Source of the DNA: Clostridium gallinarum
GTDB lineage: Bacteria; Bacillota; Clostridia; Clostridiales; Clostridiaceae
Length of the DNA: 64,000 nucleotides
Assembly: GCF_014836325.1 (NCBI RefSeq)
Contig: NZ_JACSQZ010000006.1
Span: 27,814 to 91,813, forward strand
Direction: 5' to 3'
Every line of letters begins with the position of its first letter. Position 1 is the first letter of the stretch. The translations under genes were made by a program, and so were the position numbers. The notes beneath the pieces were generated by a model that was not told where the DNA came from, did no database searches, and worked only from the letters and a program-made list of their open reading frames with translations. This document shows, one piece after another, positions 52,011 to 60,642 of this stretch.

Positions 52011-52100
52011 CCTTTAGTTTGTAAAGAGATAAACATTGTATGACGGCGACTTGGAGCGCATGCGACGGAGCAAGGAATATAATGTTTATCTCTTATTTTA
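52011..52100 (+). repeat. R2 structured repeat, copy 7 (arm type A)
   Basis: CCTTTAGTTTG, AAGAGATAAACATT, core GACGGCGACTTGGAGCGC then GCGACGGAGCAAGGAATAT, AATGTTTATCTCTT, TATTTTA. The core start differs (GACGGC against GAGGTT), while arms are unchanged. Its T run overlaps the stop codon of the minus-strand Cys-rich gene. Confidence 0.87.
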
Positions 52101-52259
52101 TTTCTTTTCTATCTTAAGTGTAGTTTCTTTTTCTTCATACATTGGGCAATGGTTAGAACAACTTCCGCAATTACAGCCACCTTTAGAAGACTTACGGACA
52201 GTTTTGAAAATTACATAGGCTGCAAAAGCAACTATAATAAGTGTAATTAATATTTCCAT
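52098..52259 (-). CDS. FeoB-associated Cys-rich membrane protein
   Basis: Short 53-residue ORF on the minus strand, 15 bases after feoB in the same direction. Residues 2-18 form one membrane helix (EILITLIIVAFAAYVIF), followed by basic KTVRKSS and a Cys cluster GGCNCGSCSNHCPMY. This matches the small FeoB-associated family often found as the third feo gene. Ribosome site GAAGGTG before ATG. The Cys cluster probably binds iron or an Fe-S cluster. The overlapping plus-strand frame 52036-52218 is a shadow. Confidence 0.88.
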   Translation of the reverse strand: MEILITLIIVAFAAYVIFKTVRKSSKGGCNCGSCSNHCPMYEEKETTLKIEKK

Positions 52260-52274
52260 TATAACACCTTCTTT

Positions 52275-54035
52275 TTATAATATTAAATTAGCTATATGAT
52301 AAACAGCAAATGAAACTACCCAAGCTAAAATTAATTGATAAGTTATTGAAAATAAAGTGAATTTAGTTCCATATTCTTTTTTCATTGCACCAATAACTGA
52401 TATACAAGGAGTATATAAAAGTACAAAGACTAAAAATGATATAGCAGATGCTGCTGTAAAATAAAGTGGAAGAGTAGCAGTTAGATCACCAGCAAATATA
52501 ACTCCCATAGATGATACAACAGTTTCTTTAGCTAAAAGACCTGTTAATAATGAAACAGAACTTTGCCAATTACCAAAACCTAATGGTTTTAATATAGGTG
52601 CTATAAAGTTTCCTATTGTAGCTAATATACTATCATTTACATCAACCATTCCACTAAAACTAAAGTTTGATAAGAACCAAATAACTACGCTCATAGAAAA
52701 TATAATTGTTCCAGCTTTAATTAAAAAACTTTTTGCTTTTTCTAAAATTTGTTTTGATACATTTTTAAATGAAGGTAGCTTATATTCAGGAAGTTCAATG
52801 ATAAATGGCTCTTCATCCTTTTTAAATAAAGTATTCTTAAATATTATTCCTAAAATAAAGGCTAATATTACACCAAGTAAATAAAGTAATGCAACAACTA
52901 GTCCAGTGTAATTAGGAAAAAATACTGCTGCAAAAATTGCATAAACAGGTAATCTTGCATTACAACTCATTAGTGGAACTAATAAAGCTGTAAGCTTTCT
53001 ATCTTTTTCACTTTCTAATGTTCTTGCAGACATAATAGCAGGAACTGTACATCCAAATCCAACTATCATTGGTATAAAGGCTTTACCAGAAAGGCCCATT
53101 TTCCTCATTAGTTTGTCCATAATAAAAGCTACTCTTGACATGTAACCACTATCTTCAAGAATTGATATACAAGCAAATAGTACTAATATTATAGGTAGCA
53201 GTACTAAAATTCCACCTACACCTGCTACAATACCATCAACAATAAGTGATTGAAACCATGGTGATGTATTTGATAATAAATTTGTTAATAAAGGTAGTAA
53301 ATTATCGTTTAATAATCCATCTAACCAATCAGAAATAGGTTGTCCTATCCAAGAAAAAGTTATTTGAAACATTAAAGCCATACTTAATATGAATAATGGA
53401 TAGGCTAACCAAGGATTTAAAAGAATATTATCTATTTTATCTTTGAAAGTACTTTTATTAATATCCATAGTCTTATTACATTTTTTTAGTATATCTTCTA
53501 TATATTCGTAAGTTTCTTTTTCGTTTTTAAAGTTATAGTTATTAGAATCTACTTTTAGGAATTGTTCATTAGTCGTTAATATATTTTTTATTTCATCTAT
53601 TCCTTTACCCTTAGATGCAACAATTGGAATAACAATTACATTTAGAAGTTTTGAAAGTTTATTAAAATCTAAGTTAATTCCTTTTTTTTCAGCTACATCT
53701 ATCATATTAACGGCTAAAATTATAGGCTTATTAAATTGTTTTAATTGAGTTGTTAAGTATAAATTTCTATCTATATTAGAGGCGTCTATTATATTTAAAA
53801 TAATATCTACTTCTTCATTTTCTAAAAATGATTTTGATATTTTTTCTTCGTTAGAAAAAGTATCCATTGCATATATTCCAGGTAAATCAACAATTTTTAC
53901 ATCTTCAAAAAAACCTTCTTTTTTATCAACTGTAACCCCAGCCCAATTTCCAATTCTTTGATTGGAGCCTGTTAGTAAGTTAAATAGTGTGGTCTTTCCT
54001 ACATTCGGATTACCGAGTAACGCTACTGTTTTCAT
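52275..54035 (-). CDS. feoB: Ferrous iron transport protein B
   Basis: GTP-dependent Fe(II) importer, 586 residues. N-terminal G domain: G1 GNPNVGKTTLFN (residues 8-19), G3 DLPGIY, G4 NMID; then a GDI-type helical region and a polytopic domain with the two Gate motifs (CISILEDSGYMSRVAFIMDK, IPMIVGFGCTVPAIM). Short for FeoB, with a compact linker. Strong TAGGAGG ribosome site. Follows feoA by 11 bases; the operon is controlled by a Fur box upstream. Confidence 0.96.
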   Translation of the reverse strand: MKTVALLGNPNVGKTTLFNLLTGSNQRIGNWAGVTVDKKEGFFEDVKIVDLPGIYAMDTFSNEEKISKSFLENEEVDIILNIIDASNIDRNLYLTTQLKQFNKPIILAVNMIDVAEKKGINLDFNKLSKLLNVIVIPIVASKGKGIDEIKNILTTNEQFLKVDSNNYNFKNEKETYEYIEDILKKCNKTMDINKSTFKDKIDNILLNPWLAYPLFILSMALMFQITFSWIGQPISDWLDGLLNDNLLPLLTNLLSNTSPWFQSLIVDGIVAGVGGILVLLPIILVLFACISILEDSGYMSRVAFIMDKLMRKMGLSGKAFIPMIVGFGCTVPAIMSARTLESEKDRKLTALLVPLMSCNARLPVYAIFAAVFFPNYTGLVVALLYLLGVILAFILGIIFKNTLFKKDEEPFIIELPEYKLPSFKNVSKQILEKAKSFLIKAGTIIFSMSVVIWFLSNFSFSGMVDVNDSILATIGNFIAPILKPLGFGNWQSSVSLLTGLLAKETVVSSMGVIFAGDLTATLPLYFTAASAISFLVFVLLYTPCISVIGAMKKEYGTKFTLFSITYQLILAWVVSFAVYHIANLIL

Positions 54036-54046
54036 TGTAATTCCTC

Positions 54047-54268
54047 CTAAACTGCTAAAAATATGTTTTTAGCATCCTTTTTCCTAATAGCTAAATCAAA
54101 TCCTCTTAGATTAATTATTATTGGATCACCTAGAGGAGCTACTCTTTTAAGTTCTATTTCAGTTCCTTCAATGCATCCAAGTGCAAGTAATCTTTTAGCA
54201 AGCTTTTCATCTCCACTAATTTCTTTAATTATTGCTTTTTCACCTAAATTTAAATCACATAGACTCAT
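54047..54268 (-). CDS. feoA: Ferrous iron transport protein A
   Basis: Small SH3-like FeoA protein of 73 residues (MSLCDLNLGEKAII start; ALGCIEGTEIELKRVAPLGDPIII core), thought to assist FeoB. Start set at ATG 54268 after GAGGTGAATAAA. An in-frame upstream extension to 54316 runs through the Fur-box region and has no ribosome site, so it is rejected. First gene of the feoA-feoB-Cys-rich operon. Confidence 0.95.
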   Translation of the reverse strand: MSLCDLNLGEKAIIKEISGDEKLAKRLLALGCIEGTEIELKRVAPLGDPIIINLRGFDLAIRKKDAKNIFLAV

Positions 54269-54279
54269 TTTATTCACCT

Positions 54280-54298
54280 CGTATTGAAAATCATTATC
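54280..54298 (-). promoter_or_regulatory. Fur box before feoA
   Basis: On the minus strand the sequence reads GATAATGATTTTCAATACG, matching the Fur consensus GATAATGATAATCATTATC at most positions of the first half and part of the second. It lies 12 bases upstream of the feoA start, so iron-dependent repression by Fur is likely. Confidence 0.75.
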
Positions 54299-54529
54299 AT
54301 ATATTAATAATAACAAAGTGTTAAAAAATAGTCAATAGAGTTGTTGAGAATAATTACCAATGATTTTAATTTTTTGAATATTGAACATAAATATAATTAC
54401 ATAATATTATAGAAGTATATATAATTATATTTTTAATTTATTTCTATATTCGTATAAAAGGTGATATAATATTATAAGATAATTTTAGGAATTAAAAGGT
54501 GATAATTATAAGGAAGAAAGAGTGGTAAT

Positions 54530-55315
54530 GTGATTATTAGAGAAAATATAATAGAAGTAAATTCTTTAGATAGGGAATTTATGTTAAAAACCAAGGATAT
54601 CAACAGGCCACCAGAAGAACTTATATTTTTTGACTTAGAACATTATGTTTATAAAAAGCCAAAATGCATAGGTGTTTTTGGAGCTTGTATTTTTGAAAAT
54701 AATAAATTAATTGTAACTCAATATATGATTGAAAATAAATATGAATCAGTGCAAATATTGGAGTTGGCTAAAAAGTATTTTCTAAGAATGAAAAATAAGG
54801 GGAAAAAGGCTATTGTTACTTTTTCTGGTAATAATGATTATACTGTAATTAATTATTTATTTAAAAAGTATGGAATAGATTTTAATTTTTCAAGAGAATT
54901 TCAGGATATTGACATTCAAAGAGAATATGAAAAAATAATGAAGCATTCAATAGGATTAAAAAATTTAGAAAAAGATTTTAATATTCATAGAGAAGGTGAA
55001 GTTATTAGTGGATCTAATCTTGCTAAAACCTTTAATAAAGTATTAAAAGATAAAGACTATATATTAAGAATGCCAAAAGAAAAGATAGAAACTATATTAT
55101 TATATAATGAACAAGATGTTACAAATTTATATAATATATATATGCTTTGGAATGCATATATTAAGTATGAAGTGGATGGATTAAATAAACCTCATGAAGG
55201 AAATAAAAAAGATAAGTTAAATGAAGAACTTATAAGCACTGATAATTCTGAAAAAGAAGAGTTAAATAGCATAGTTTTGGATGATGAGGAAAATTTACTA
55301 GAAGAAGTTGAATAG
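54530..55315 (+). CDS. RNase H-like DEDD exonuclease domain protein (YprB-type)
   Basis: The 261-residue protein has a ribonuclease H-like fold related to YprB: ELIFFDLEHYVYKKPKCIGVFG carries the first Asp-x-Glu, VTFSGNNDYTVINYLFKKYG the second Asp region, and LLYNEQDVTNLYNIYMLW the last Asp. An acidic C-terminal tail follows (EELISTDNSEKEEL...). Likely a nuclease acting on nucleic acids; substrate unknown. GTG start after GAGTGG. Followed by a very long terminator. Confidence 0.8.
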   Translation: MIIRENIIEVNSLDREFMLKTKDINRPPEELIFFDLEHYVYKKPKCIGVFGACIFENNKLIVTQYMIENKYESVQILELAKKYFLRMKNKGKKAIVTFSGNNDYTVINYLFKKYGIDFNFSREFQDIDIQREYEKIMKHSIGLKNLEKDFNIHREGEVISGSNLAKTFNKVLKDKDYILRMPKEKIETILLYNEQDVTNLYNIYMLWNAYIKYEVDGLNKPHEGNKKDKLNEELISTDNSEKEELNSIVLDDEENLLEEVE

Positions 55316-55344
55316 ATTTATATTAATTTAAGAAGTATATTCTT

Positions 55345-55389
55345 AAATGATAGATGCTCCTAAATCATTTAGGAGCATCTATCATTTAT
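55345..55389. terminator. Long bidirectional terminator
   Basis: A 21-base arm starting AAATGATAGATGCTCC (55345-55365) has an exact complement at 55367-55387. It separates the nuclease gene and the convergent MBL gene, whose stop codon lies within the right arm. Confidence 0.88.
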
Positions 55390-56254
55390 TAGAATATTTT
55401 ATAGAAGTTCCATCTGATGAAATAATTATAGATTTATTTTTATCAGTTCTAAATATGGTAGTACTTTTCAATTTTTCTAATGTATCTTTAGTTGGATGTC
55501 CATAAGTATTATTTTTTCCTACTGAAATTACTGAAATTTTAGGATTTACAGCCTTTAAAAATTCTAAGCTAGATGAAGTGGAAGAACCATGATGGCCTAC
55601 TTTTAATACATCAGATTTTAAATTTGAATATCTAGAGATAACTTCTTTTTCAATTTCCGTTTCTGCATCTCCAGTAAATAAAAAAGAAGTATTCCCATAA
55701 GTAATTTTAATTATGGGTGAATAATTATTTAAATTATCATAACTATCTAAATTAGGGGAAAAAACTTCGACTAAGGTGTTACTCCCTAAGTCTATAGTTT
55801 TATTATTTGATTTTAAAATTTTTAGTTTTAAGTTTTTTCTTGTAAGGGATTCTACCATATTTTCAAAGGATACGGTATCAGTAGTAATTTTAGGAGTATA
55901 AAAGCTTAATACTTTATAATTATTGATTATATAATCCATGTTTCCTATATGATCCTCATGAGGATGAGTTGCAATTATATAATCAAATTGTGGAATATAT
56001 AATGAATCTAGATACTCAGTTAATTTTTCTTTTTCACTTTTGGGACCAGAATCAATAAGTAAATTTTTCGAGTTAACTTGAACTAGAATAGCATCACCTT
56101 GGCCAACATCTATAAAATGAACGTTTATTTCTCTTGGATTAGGAGTGGATTTATTATAATTTAAAAGTGATTTAAATAGAAAAATACTGATTAAGGTTAG
56201 TAGTATTAGAAGTGAATTTTGAAGTTTTTTTATTAACTTATGTTTCTTTATCAT
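55382..56254 (-). CDS. ComEC/Rec2-like MBL-fold hydrolase, membrane-anchored
   Basis: The 290-residue protein is an N-terminal anchor (LLILLTLISIFLFKSLL) plus a metallo-beta-lactamase domain like the C-terminal module of ComEC: VHFIDVGQGDAILVQ, LLIDSGPKS, the zinc motif ATHPHEDHIGNMDYI, FTGDAETE, VGHHGSSTSSS. It lacks ComEC's polytopic competence domain, so it is a stand-alone extracytoplasmic nuclease or phosphodiesterase-like enzyme. TAGGAGAG ribosome site. Function is not established. Confidence 0.9.
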   Translation of the reverse strand: MIKKHKLIKKLQNSLLILLTLISIFLFKSLLNYNKSTPNPREINVHFIDVGQGDAILVQVNSKNLLIDSGPKSEKEKLTEYLDSLYIPQFDYIIATHPHEDHIGNMDYIINNYKVLSFYTPKITTDTVSFENMVESLTRKNLKLKILKSNNKTIDLGSNTLVEVFSPNLDSYDNLNNYSPIIKITYGNTSFLFTGDAETEIEKEVISRYSNLKSDVLKVGHHGSSTSSSLEFLKAVNPKISVISVGKNNTYGHPTKDTLEKLKSTTIFRTDKNKSIIISSDGTSIKYSNK

Positions 56255-56398
56255 AAACTCTCCTATAGACTAAAAGTATATCTTAAAATATATTTAATAT
56301 ATATAATTATAGACAGTAAATAATAAAAATATAATTGAAGAAAAAAATAATAAACTTTATAATAAGATAATATAAATAAATATAGGTGGTGAAGAAGT

Positions 56399-57106
56399 AT
56401 GAAGATTTATAAAATAATTCATTATGGATTATATATGTTATTCATGCAATTTAAAGCAATTAAGCGATGGTATATAGAAAAAACTAAAGGTGAAAGAGCT
56501 GCTATAGAGTATAGTGGAAAGGTTGGGGAAGATTGGGCTAGATATACAATACATAAAGCTTTAGAAATGAATGTTACTGTAATTGGGAAAGAGAATATTC
56601 CTAATGAACCTTGTTGTTATATAGGCAATCATACAAGTATTTTGGATATACCATTATTAATAGATTCTGTAGGAAAGTGTATGGGATTTGTAGCTAAAAA
56701 GGAAATGGTGAAGGTTCCGATTTTAGGATATTGGATGAAAAAATATAATTGTGTTCCATTAGATAGGGAAAATGCAAGAGAAGCTATAAAGGTTATAAGA
56801 GAAGGTTCAGAAAATATAAAGAAAGGTTATAGTATGGCTATTTTTCCTGAAGGAACTAGAAGCAAGGATGGAAAGATAAAAGACTTTAAAAAAGGAAGTT
56901 TAAAGCTGGCAACTATGGCTAAGGCACCAATAGTTCCTGTTTCAATAGATGGAGCTTATAGAGCCTATGAAATAGATGGTAAGTTTAAACCAATAGATAT
57001 AACAGTAACATTTGGAGAACCTATTTATACCGATAAATTAAGTAGAGAAGAAGAAAAAGAATTAATGGAAAAAATAAGAGGAATTGTAGCCCAAAATTTA
57101 AATTAG
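56399..57106 (+). CDS. plsC: 1-acyl-sn-glycerol-3-phosphate acyltransferase (PlsC-type)
   Basis: Makes phosphatidic acid from lysophosphatidate. The 235-residue membrane-associated protein has the acyltransferase motifs GNHTSILDIPLL (H-x4-D, about residue 80), VPLDRENAREAI, and IFPEGTRSKDGKI, plus APIVPVSIDGAY. AGGTGG ribosome site. Monocistronic, ending in a clear terminator. Confidence 0.92.
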   Translation: MKIYKIIHYGLYMLFMQFKAIKRWYIEKTKGERAAIEYSGKVGEDWARYTIHKALEMNVTVIGKENIPNEPCCYIGNHTSILDIPLLIDSVGKCMGFVAKKEMVKVPILGYWMKKYNCVPLDRENAREAIKVIREGSENIKKGYSMAIFPEGTRSKDGKIKDFKKGSLKLATMAKAPIVPVSIDGAYRAYEIDGKFKPIDITVTFGEPIYTDKLSREEEKELMEKIRGIVAQNLN

Positions 57107-57110
57107 AAGA

Positions 57111-57153
57111 AAAAGGAATTGTAAAACATAAAAATATTTTACAATTCCTTTTT
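57111..57153 (+). terminator. Terminator after plsC
   Basis: AAAAGGAATTGTAAAA (57111-57126) pairs with TTTTACAATTCCTTTT (57137-57152) with following T. Confidence 0.88.
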
Positions 57154-57379
57154 AGTTTTATAAAATCATAAAATTTAATATATTTATTAAATTTGTAAAA
57201 TATTATAACCAAAATAGAATGATTACGTTTACTTTTAATGGGAATATTATGAATTTGTAAAAAGTGCAAAAAATGAAAAATCATTATTTAAAAACTTGCA
57301 TAATATGTGTTATAATATAAAAAAAATATGAGAAAATGAAATTTTTGATAAACATGCATTTCAAAAAGGGGGCAAATTA

Positions 57380-59128
57380 ATGAGAAAAGAATTTTCTATA
57401 AGTAATGATAAGGTAATAATAAATTTTACAGCTAAATATTGTAGTACATTTGAAGCTTTAGTTGAGAGTGAAGGATTTATAAGGGTATTACAAACTTACT
57501 TAAAAAAATCTAAAAGAAAAGTTACTTTAAGTTGGAGATATTTAAGAGCTGAATTAAAAACAGATGATATATATGAAATAGCAAATATATTGGCAAAAAT
57601 ATTTAAATATTGTACTGTTATGAATGTTGATGAAATTGTTGAGGCTAATCCATCATATAAAGATTTATTCTCAGATAAGGACAAGTTTATTGCATTTATA
57701 GAAGATTTATATTTATTCTGGAGAAGATTAGAAAGATATACTATTATTCATAGTAATAAGCTTCAAGATGGATTATCAGCAGTTAGTTTTACACAAGTAA
57801 ATTCATCATTATCAAATTTAATATTAAAGTTATATAGAAAAGTAGAAAAGAATGTTTTAGGATATAAGCCTAATGTATTTAGACAAATACCTGTTGGGGG
57901 AAATGCTTCTATAATAATTAATAAGGTTTTATGGCCATTACCAAAAGGATATGAAGCTTTAGAAGACATAGAATTTATAGATAGTATTTTATTAGAATCT
58001 CCATTTATAACTTATCCTAAGAAGAATACAAGAAGTGGTATGTTTAGTGAAGTGACTAGCAATCCAATAGCACATGCATCTTTAAATAAAGATCACTGGT
58101 TCTGTTATCCAGCAAAAGTTGGTGAATTAATTGCGTTTATTTATTTCCATAGAGATTTTATGCAACATGGAATAACATTATGTAACTTATTTGAAATGGC
58201 AAGATTAGAAGAGTATAGAGGCAAGAAACCAGATTTAGTTTATGTATTTGGAGCAAAGGATTCTGAAGGAGATAAAAAGACAGTATTCTATGATGATAAA
58301 GATAATGATATAATGGTTGGTTATGTAAATCATTCAGAGGAAATAGATTATTTTGGTTACATGAAGAAAATGACATTAACTCTTCATAACTTAGTTATGA
58401 TAAAAAGAGGATATTTACCTATTCATGGAGCCATGGTTAATATAGAACTTAAGGATGGAAAAACTGCTAATGTAGTAATAATGGGAGATAGTGGTGCTGG
58501 TAAATCTGAAAGTTTAGAAGCCTTTAGAACTTTAAGTGAAGATTATATAAGCAATATGACAATAATCTTTGATGATATGGGTACATTTAAAGAAGTAGAT
58601 GGTAAAATATATGGATATGGAACTGAAATAGGTGCCTTTGTAAGATTAGATGACTTAGATCAAGGATATGCATTTAAGGAAATTGATAGAAGTATATTTA
58701 TGAATCCAGATAAGATAAATGCAAGATTAGTTATGCCTGTTGCACCATATAAAGAAATTGTTAAGGGATATGAAGTTGATTTATTCTTATATGCTAATAA
58801 CTATACTGAAGTTAAAGATGGTGAAAACTCAATTGAATACTTTAAAAATCCAAAAGATGCAATAAAAGTGTTTAAATCAGGAGCTAGAATGGCTAAGGGT
58901 ACAACTTCAGAAAAGGGATTAGTTGAAAGTTTCTTTGCAAATCCATTTGGACCAGCTCAAAAACAAGAAGAAACTAATATTTTAATTGAAAGATATTTTG
59001 ATGCTATGTTTAAAGGTACTGTGAAGGTTGGACAAATAAAAACTTGCTTAGCGTTAGAGGGACAAGAAAAAGATGGTCCTAGAAATGCAGCAATAGAATT
59101 GTTTGATATAATTAAAAATTTGAAATAA
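57380..59128 (+). CDS. Large protein with HPr-kinase/PEPCK-like P-loop domain
   Basis: A 582-residue protein I cannot assign to a characterised family. The C-terminal half (about 345-480) carries IHGAMVNIELKDGKT and the P-loop GDSGAGKSESLEAFR (Gly369-Glu377), followed by FDDMGTF; this order copies HPr kinase/phosphorylase (HGVLVD...GDSGIGKSETAL...VADD), which is PEPCK-related. The N-terminal 340 residues are helical and lack HPrK's usual N domain. Possible functions: a protein or small-molecule kinase, or a PEPCK-like ATP enzyme. An extended -10 (TGT-TATAAT at 57308-57316) and AAGGGGG ribosome site precede it. No partner gene adjoins it. Confidence 0.72.
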   Translation: MRKEFSISNDKVIINFTAKYCSTFEALVESEGFIRVLQTYLKKSKRKVTLSWRYLRAELKTDDIYEIANILAKIFKYCTVMNVDEIVEANPSYKDLFSDKDKFIAFIEDLYLFWRRLERYTIIHSNKLQDGLSAVSFTQVNSSLSNLILKLYRKVEKNVLGYKPNVFRQIPVGGNASIIINKVLWPLPKGYEALEDIEFIDSILLESPFITYPKKNTRSGMFSEVTSNPIAHASLNKDHWFCYPAKVGELIAFIYFHRDFMQHGITLCNLFEMARLEEYRGKKPDLVYVFGAKDSEGDKKTVFYDDKDNDIMVGYVNHSEEIDYFGYMKKMTLTLHNLVMIKRGYLPIHGAMVNIELKDGKTANVVIMGDSGAGKSESLEAFRTLSEDYISNMTIIFDDMGTFKEVDGKIYGYGTEIGAFVRLDDLDQGYAFKEIDRSIFMNPDKINARLVMPVAPYKEIVKGYEVDLFLYANNYTEVKDGENSIEYFKNPKDAIKVFKSGARMAKGTTSEKGLVESFFANPFGPAQKQEETNILIERYFDAMFKGTVKVGQIKTCLALEGQEKDGPRNAAIELFDIIKNLK

Positions 59129-59141
59129 ATATTTAAATATT

Positions 59142-59245
59142 AAAAGGAGCTGCATCACTAAAGAATTAGTGAATAGCTCCTTAGTTGTATAATGTATAAA
59201 TTAAATTATATTAATTATACATTATTCACATTTCATTTTTATTGT
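59142..59245. repeat. Nested hairpins, R1-like remnant
   Basis: AAGGAGCT...AGCTCCTT encloses CACTAAAGAATTAGTG, a terminator-like double hairpin after the P-loop gene. It is followed by TATAATGTATAAATTAA and the complementary TTAATTATACATTAT. The last part resembles R1 terminal repeats, but the similarity is too weak to count as a sixth copy. Confidence 0.45.
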
Positions 59246-59266
59246 AAATATAGTTAATCTATAAAA

Positions 59267-59476
59267 TTAATCATTGTAACTAGCATATTTACTTTTTGCA
59301 AAAAATGAAATTGAATATAATCCTGCTATACCAACTAGAGCATAAATGATTCTTTCTAGTGCAGGCATAGAACCAAATAAACCGTTAACTAAGTTGTATT
59401 GGAAAAATCCAATTAAACCCCAATTAACAGCTCCAACTATAACTAAGATAAGAACAATTGAATCTAATACTTTCAT
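59267..59476 (-). CDS. DUF378 membrane protein
   Basis: The 69-residue protein is a DUF378 member: VLDSIVLILVIVGAVNWGLIG, then FFQYNLVNGLFG and ERIIYALVGIAGLYSISFF, giving two membrane helices. Length is that of the family. Function unknown. GGGAGG ribosome site. Confidence 0.92.
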   Translation of the reverse strand: MKVLDSIVLILVIVGAVNWGLIGFFQYNLVNGLFGSMPALERIIYALVGIAGLYSISFFAKSKYASYND

Positions 59477-59538
59477 AATTTAGCCTCCCTTAAAAAAGAT
59501 TCTAAATATAGTCTAACCTAAGGGATATAAATTATTCA

Positions 59539-60006
59539 TTAGATTGAAATATTTCTATCAACACGTTGATCTAAAGAAATAATAGTATCAGTTCTTTGAA
59601 CACCATTAATAACATTGATTTTATTCAATAGTATATCTTGAAGATTAGAAATATTTTTACATACAACTTTAGCTAAAATTGAATAATTACCAGTAGTTAA
59701 ATGAACTTCTACAACTTCTTTAATCTTTGATAATTCTTCAAAAACTGAATCGAAGGAAGAAGTTTTATCTACATATATTCCAACGAAGCAACATACATCA
59801 TAACCAAGCTTAGGTAAATTTAAAAGTATTCTTGTGCCTTTTATTATACCAAGTTCTTCCATTTTTTTCATTCTAACGTGTATAGTTCCACCACTTACAT
59901 GGCATATTCTTGCTATTTCTAAGTAAGGAGTTCTACAATCTTTTATTAAAAGTTCTAATATTTGTAAATCTAATTCATCTAATTGATAGCTTATATTTAA
60001 GCTCAT
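59539..60006 (-). CDS. Lrp/AsnC-family transcriptional regulator
   Basis: The 155-residue regulator has an N-terminal HTH (LDELDLQILELLIKDCRTPYLEIARICHVSGGTIHVRMKKME) and a C-terminal RAM ligand-binding domain (VVEVHLTTGNYSILAKVVCKN). Start set at ATG 60006 after GAGGTGG; the upstream TTG at 60027 encodes the ribosome site. Family members sense amino acids. No target is obvious; it lies alone between short membrane-protein genes. Confidence 0.92.
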   Translation of the reverse strand: MSLNISYQLDELDLQILELLIKDCRTPYLEIARICHVSGGTIHVRMKKMEELGIIKGTRILLNLPKLGYDVCCFVGIYVDKTSSFDSVFEELSKIKEVVEVHLTTGNYSILAKVVCKNISNLQDILLNKINVINGVQRTDTIISLDQRVDRNISI

Positions 60007-60257
60007 AAGGCCACCTCGTTTTAACATTTTATAATTTCTTACTATATTCTATCAAATAATTAATTAAAATAGAAGGGAAATATAATAGAATTAATAAAAA
60101 TACTATAAATTATTAATGTTTTTTTAATTTTTAAACTATTGAATTAATAAAATTTGTTTATAGAGTAAGTTACAAATAATTAAATTTATATATCTTGAAA
60201 ATATATACTATTTCTTTTAATATATAATATAGAGTCTTTAAAAGGAGGAATTGTACC

Positions 60258-60593
60258 ATGGGCAACATATTATCTATTATTTTATATTTTGTAATAGTAT
60301 TAGCAGTAATGTTTTTTGCATTTACATTAGGTAGAAAATATATATTTTCTAAAGTAAAGATAAACAAATGGATACCACTAGCAATAGCAGTTGTTTTATT
60401 TATACTACAAGTTATTGTGAAAAGTCAAAATGTACTTGTAAACATGATATTTCCAATAGTTACAGTATGGTTCTTTATGTGGTTTATTGATATTCAAAGT
60501 ACAGGTGGACCTAAGAAAAAAGAGAAAAAAATTGAAATTAGACCTAAGGCTAAACCAAATAGAGTAAAACATATGCAAAATCAAAAGAAATAA
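60258..60593 (+). CDS. Small membrane protein with basic tail, unknown
   Basis: Unrecognised 111-residue protein: three membrane helices (residues 4-22; 40-55, IPLAIAVVLFILQVIV; 62-80, MIFPIVTVWFFMWFI) and a strongly basic cytoplasmic tail (GGPKKKEKKIEIRPKAKPNRVK). AAAAGGAGG ribosome site and its own terminator support a real gene. No function can be inferred. Confidence 0.68.
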   Translation: MGNILSIILYFVIVLAVMFFAFTLGRKYIFSKVKINKWIPLAIAVVLFILQVIVKSQNVLVNMIFPIVTVWFFMWFIDIQSTGGPKKKEKKIEIRPKAKPNRVKHMQNQKK

Positions 60594-60601
60594 AGATGTT
60601 T

Positions 60602-60630
60602 AAAGGGGTGTCATTAGACATCCCTTTATT
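60602..60630 (+). terminator. Terminator after small membrane protein gene
   Basis: AAAGGGGTGTC (60602-60612) and GACATCCCTTT (60617-60627), one wobble, then ATT. Confidence 0.75.
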
Positions 60631-60642
60631 GCAAATATAATT

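Noticed and set aside
21359..52100. R2 copies as a CRISPR array or IS end
   Set aside because: Copies are scattered over 30 kb, not regularly spaced, and no transposase or cas gene is present.
52036..52218. Plus-strand frame of 60 codons
   Set aside because: Opposes the FeoB-associated Cys-rich gene and starts inside an R2 repeat; no ribosome site.
54269..54316. Upstream extension of feoA
   Set aside because: Runs through the Fur box and the ribosome site GAGGTG; the ATG at 54268 fits the family start.
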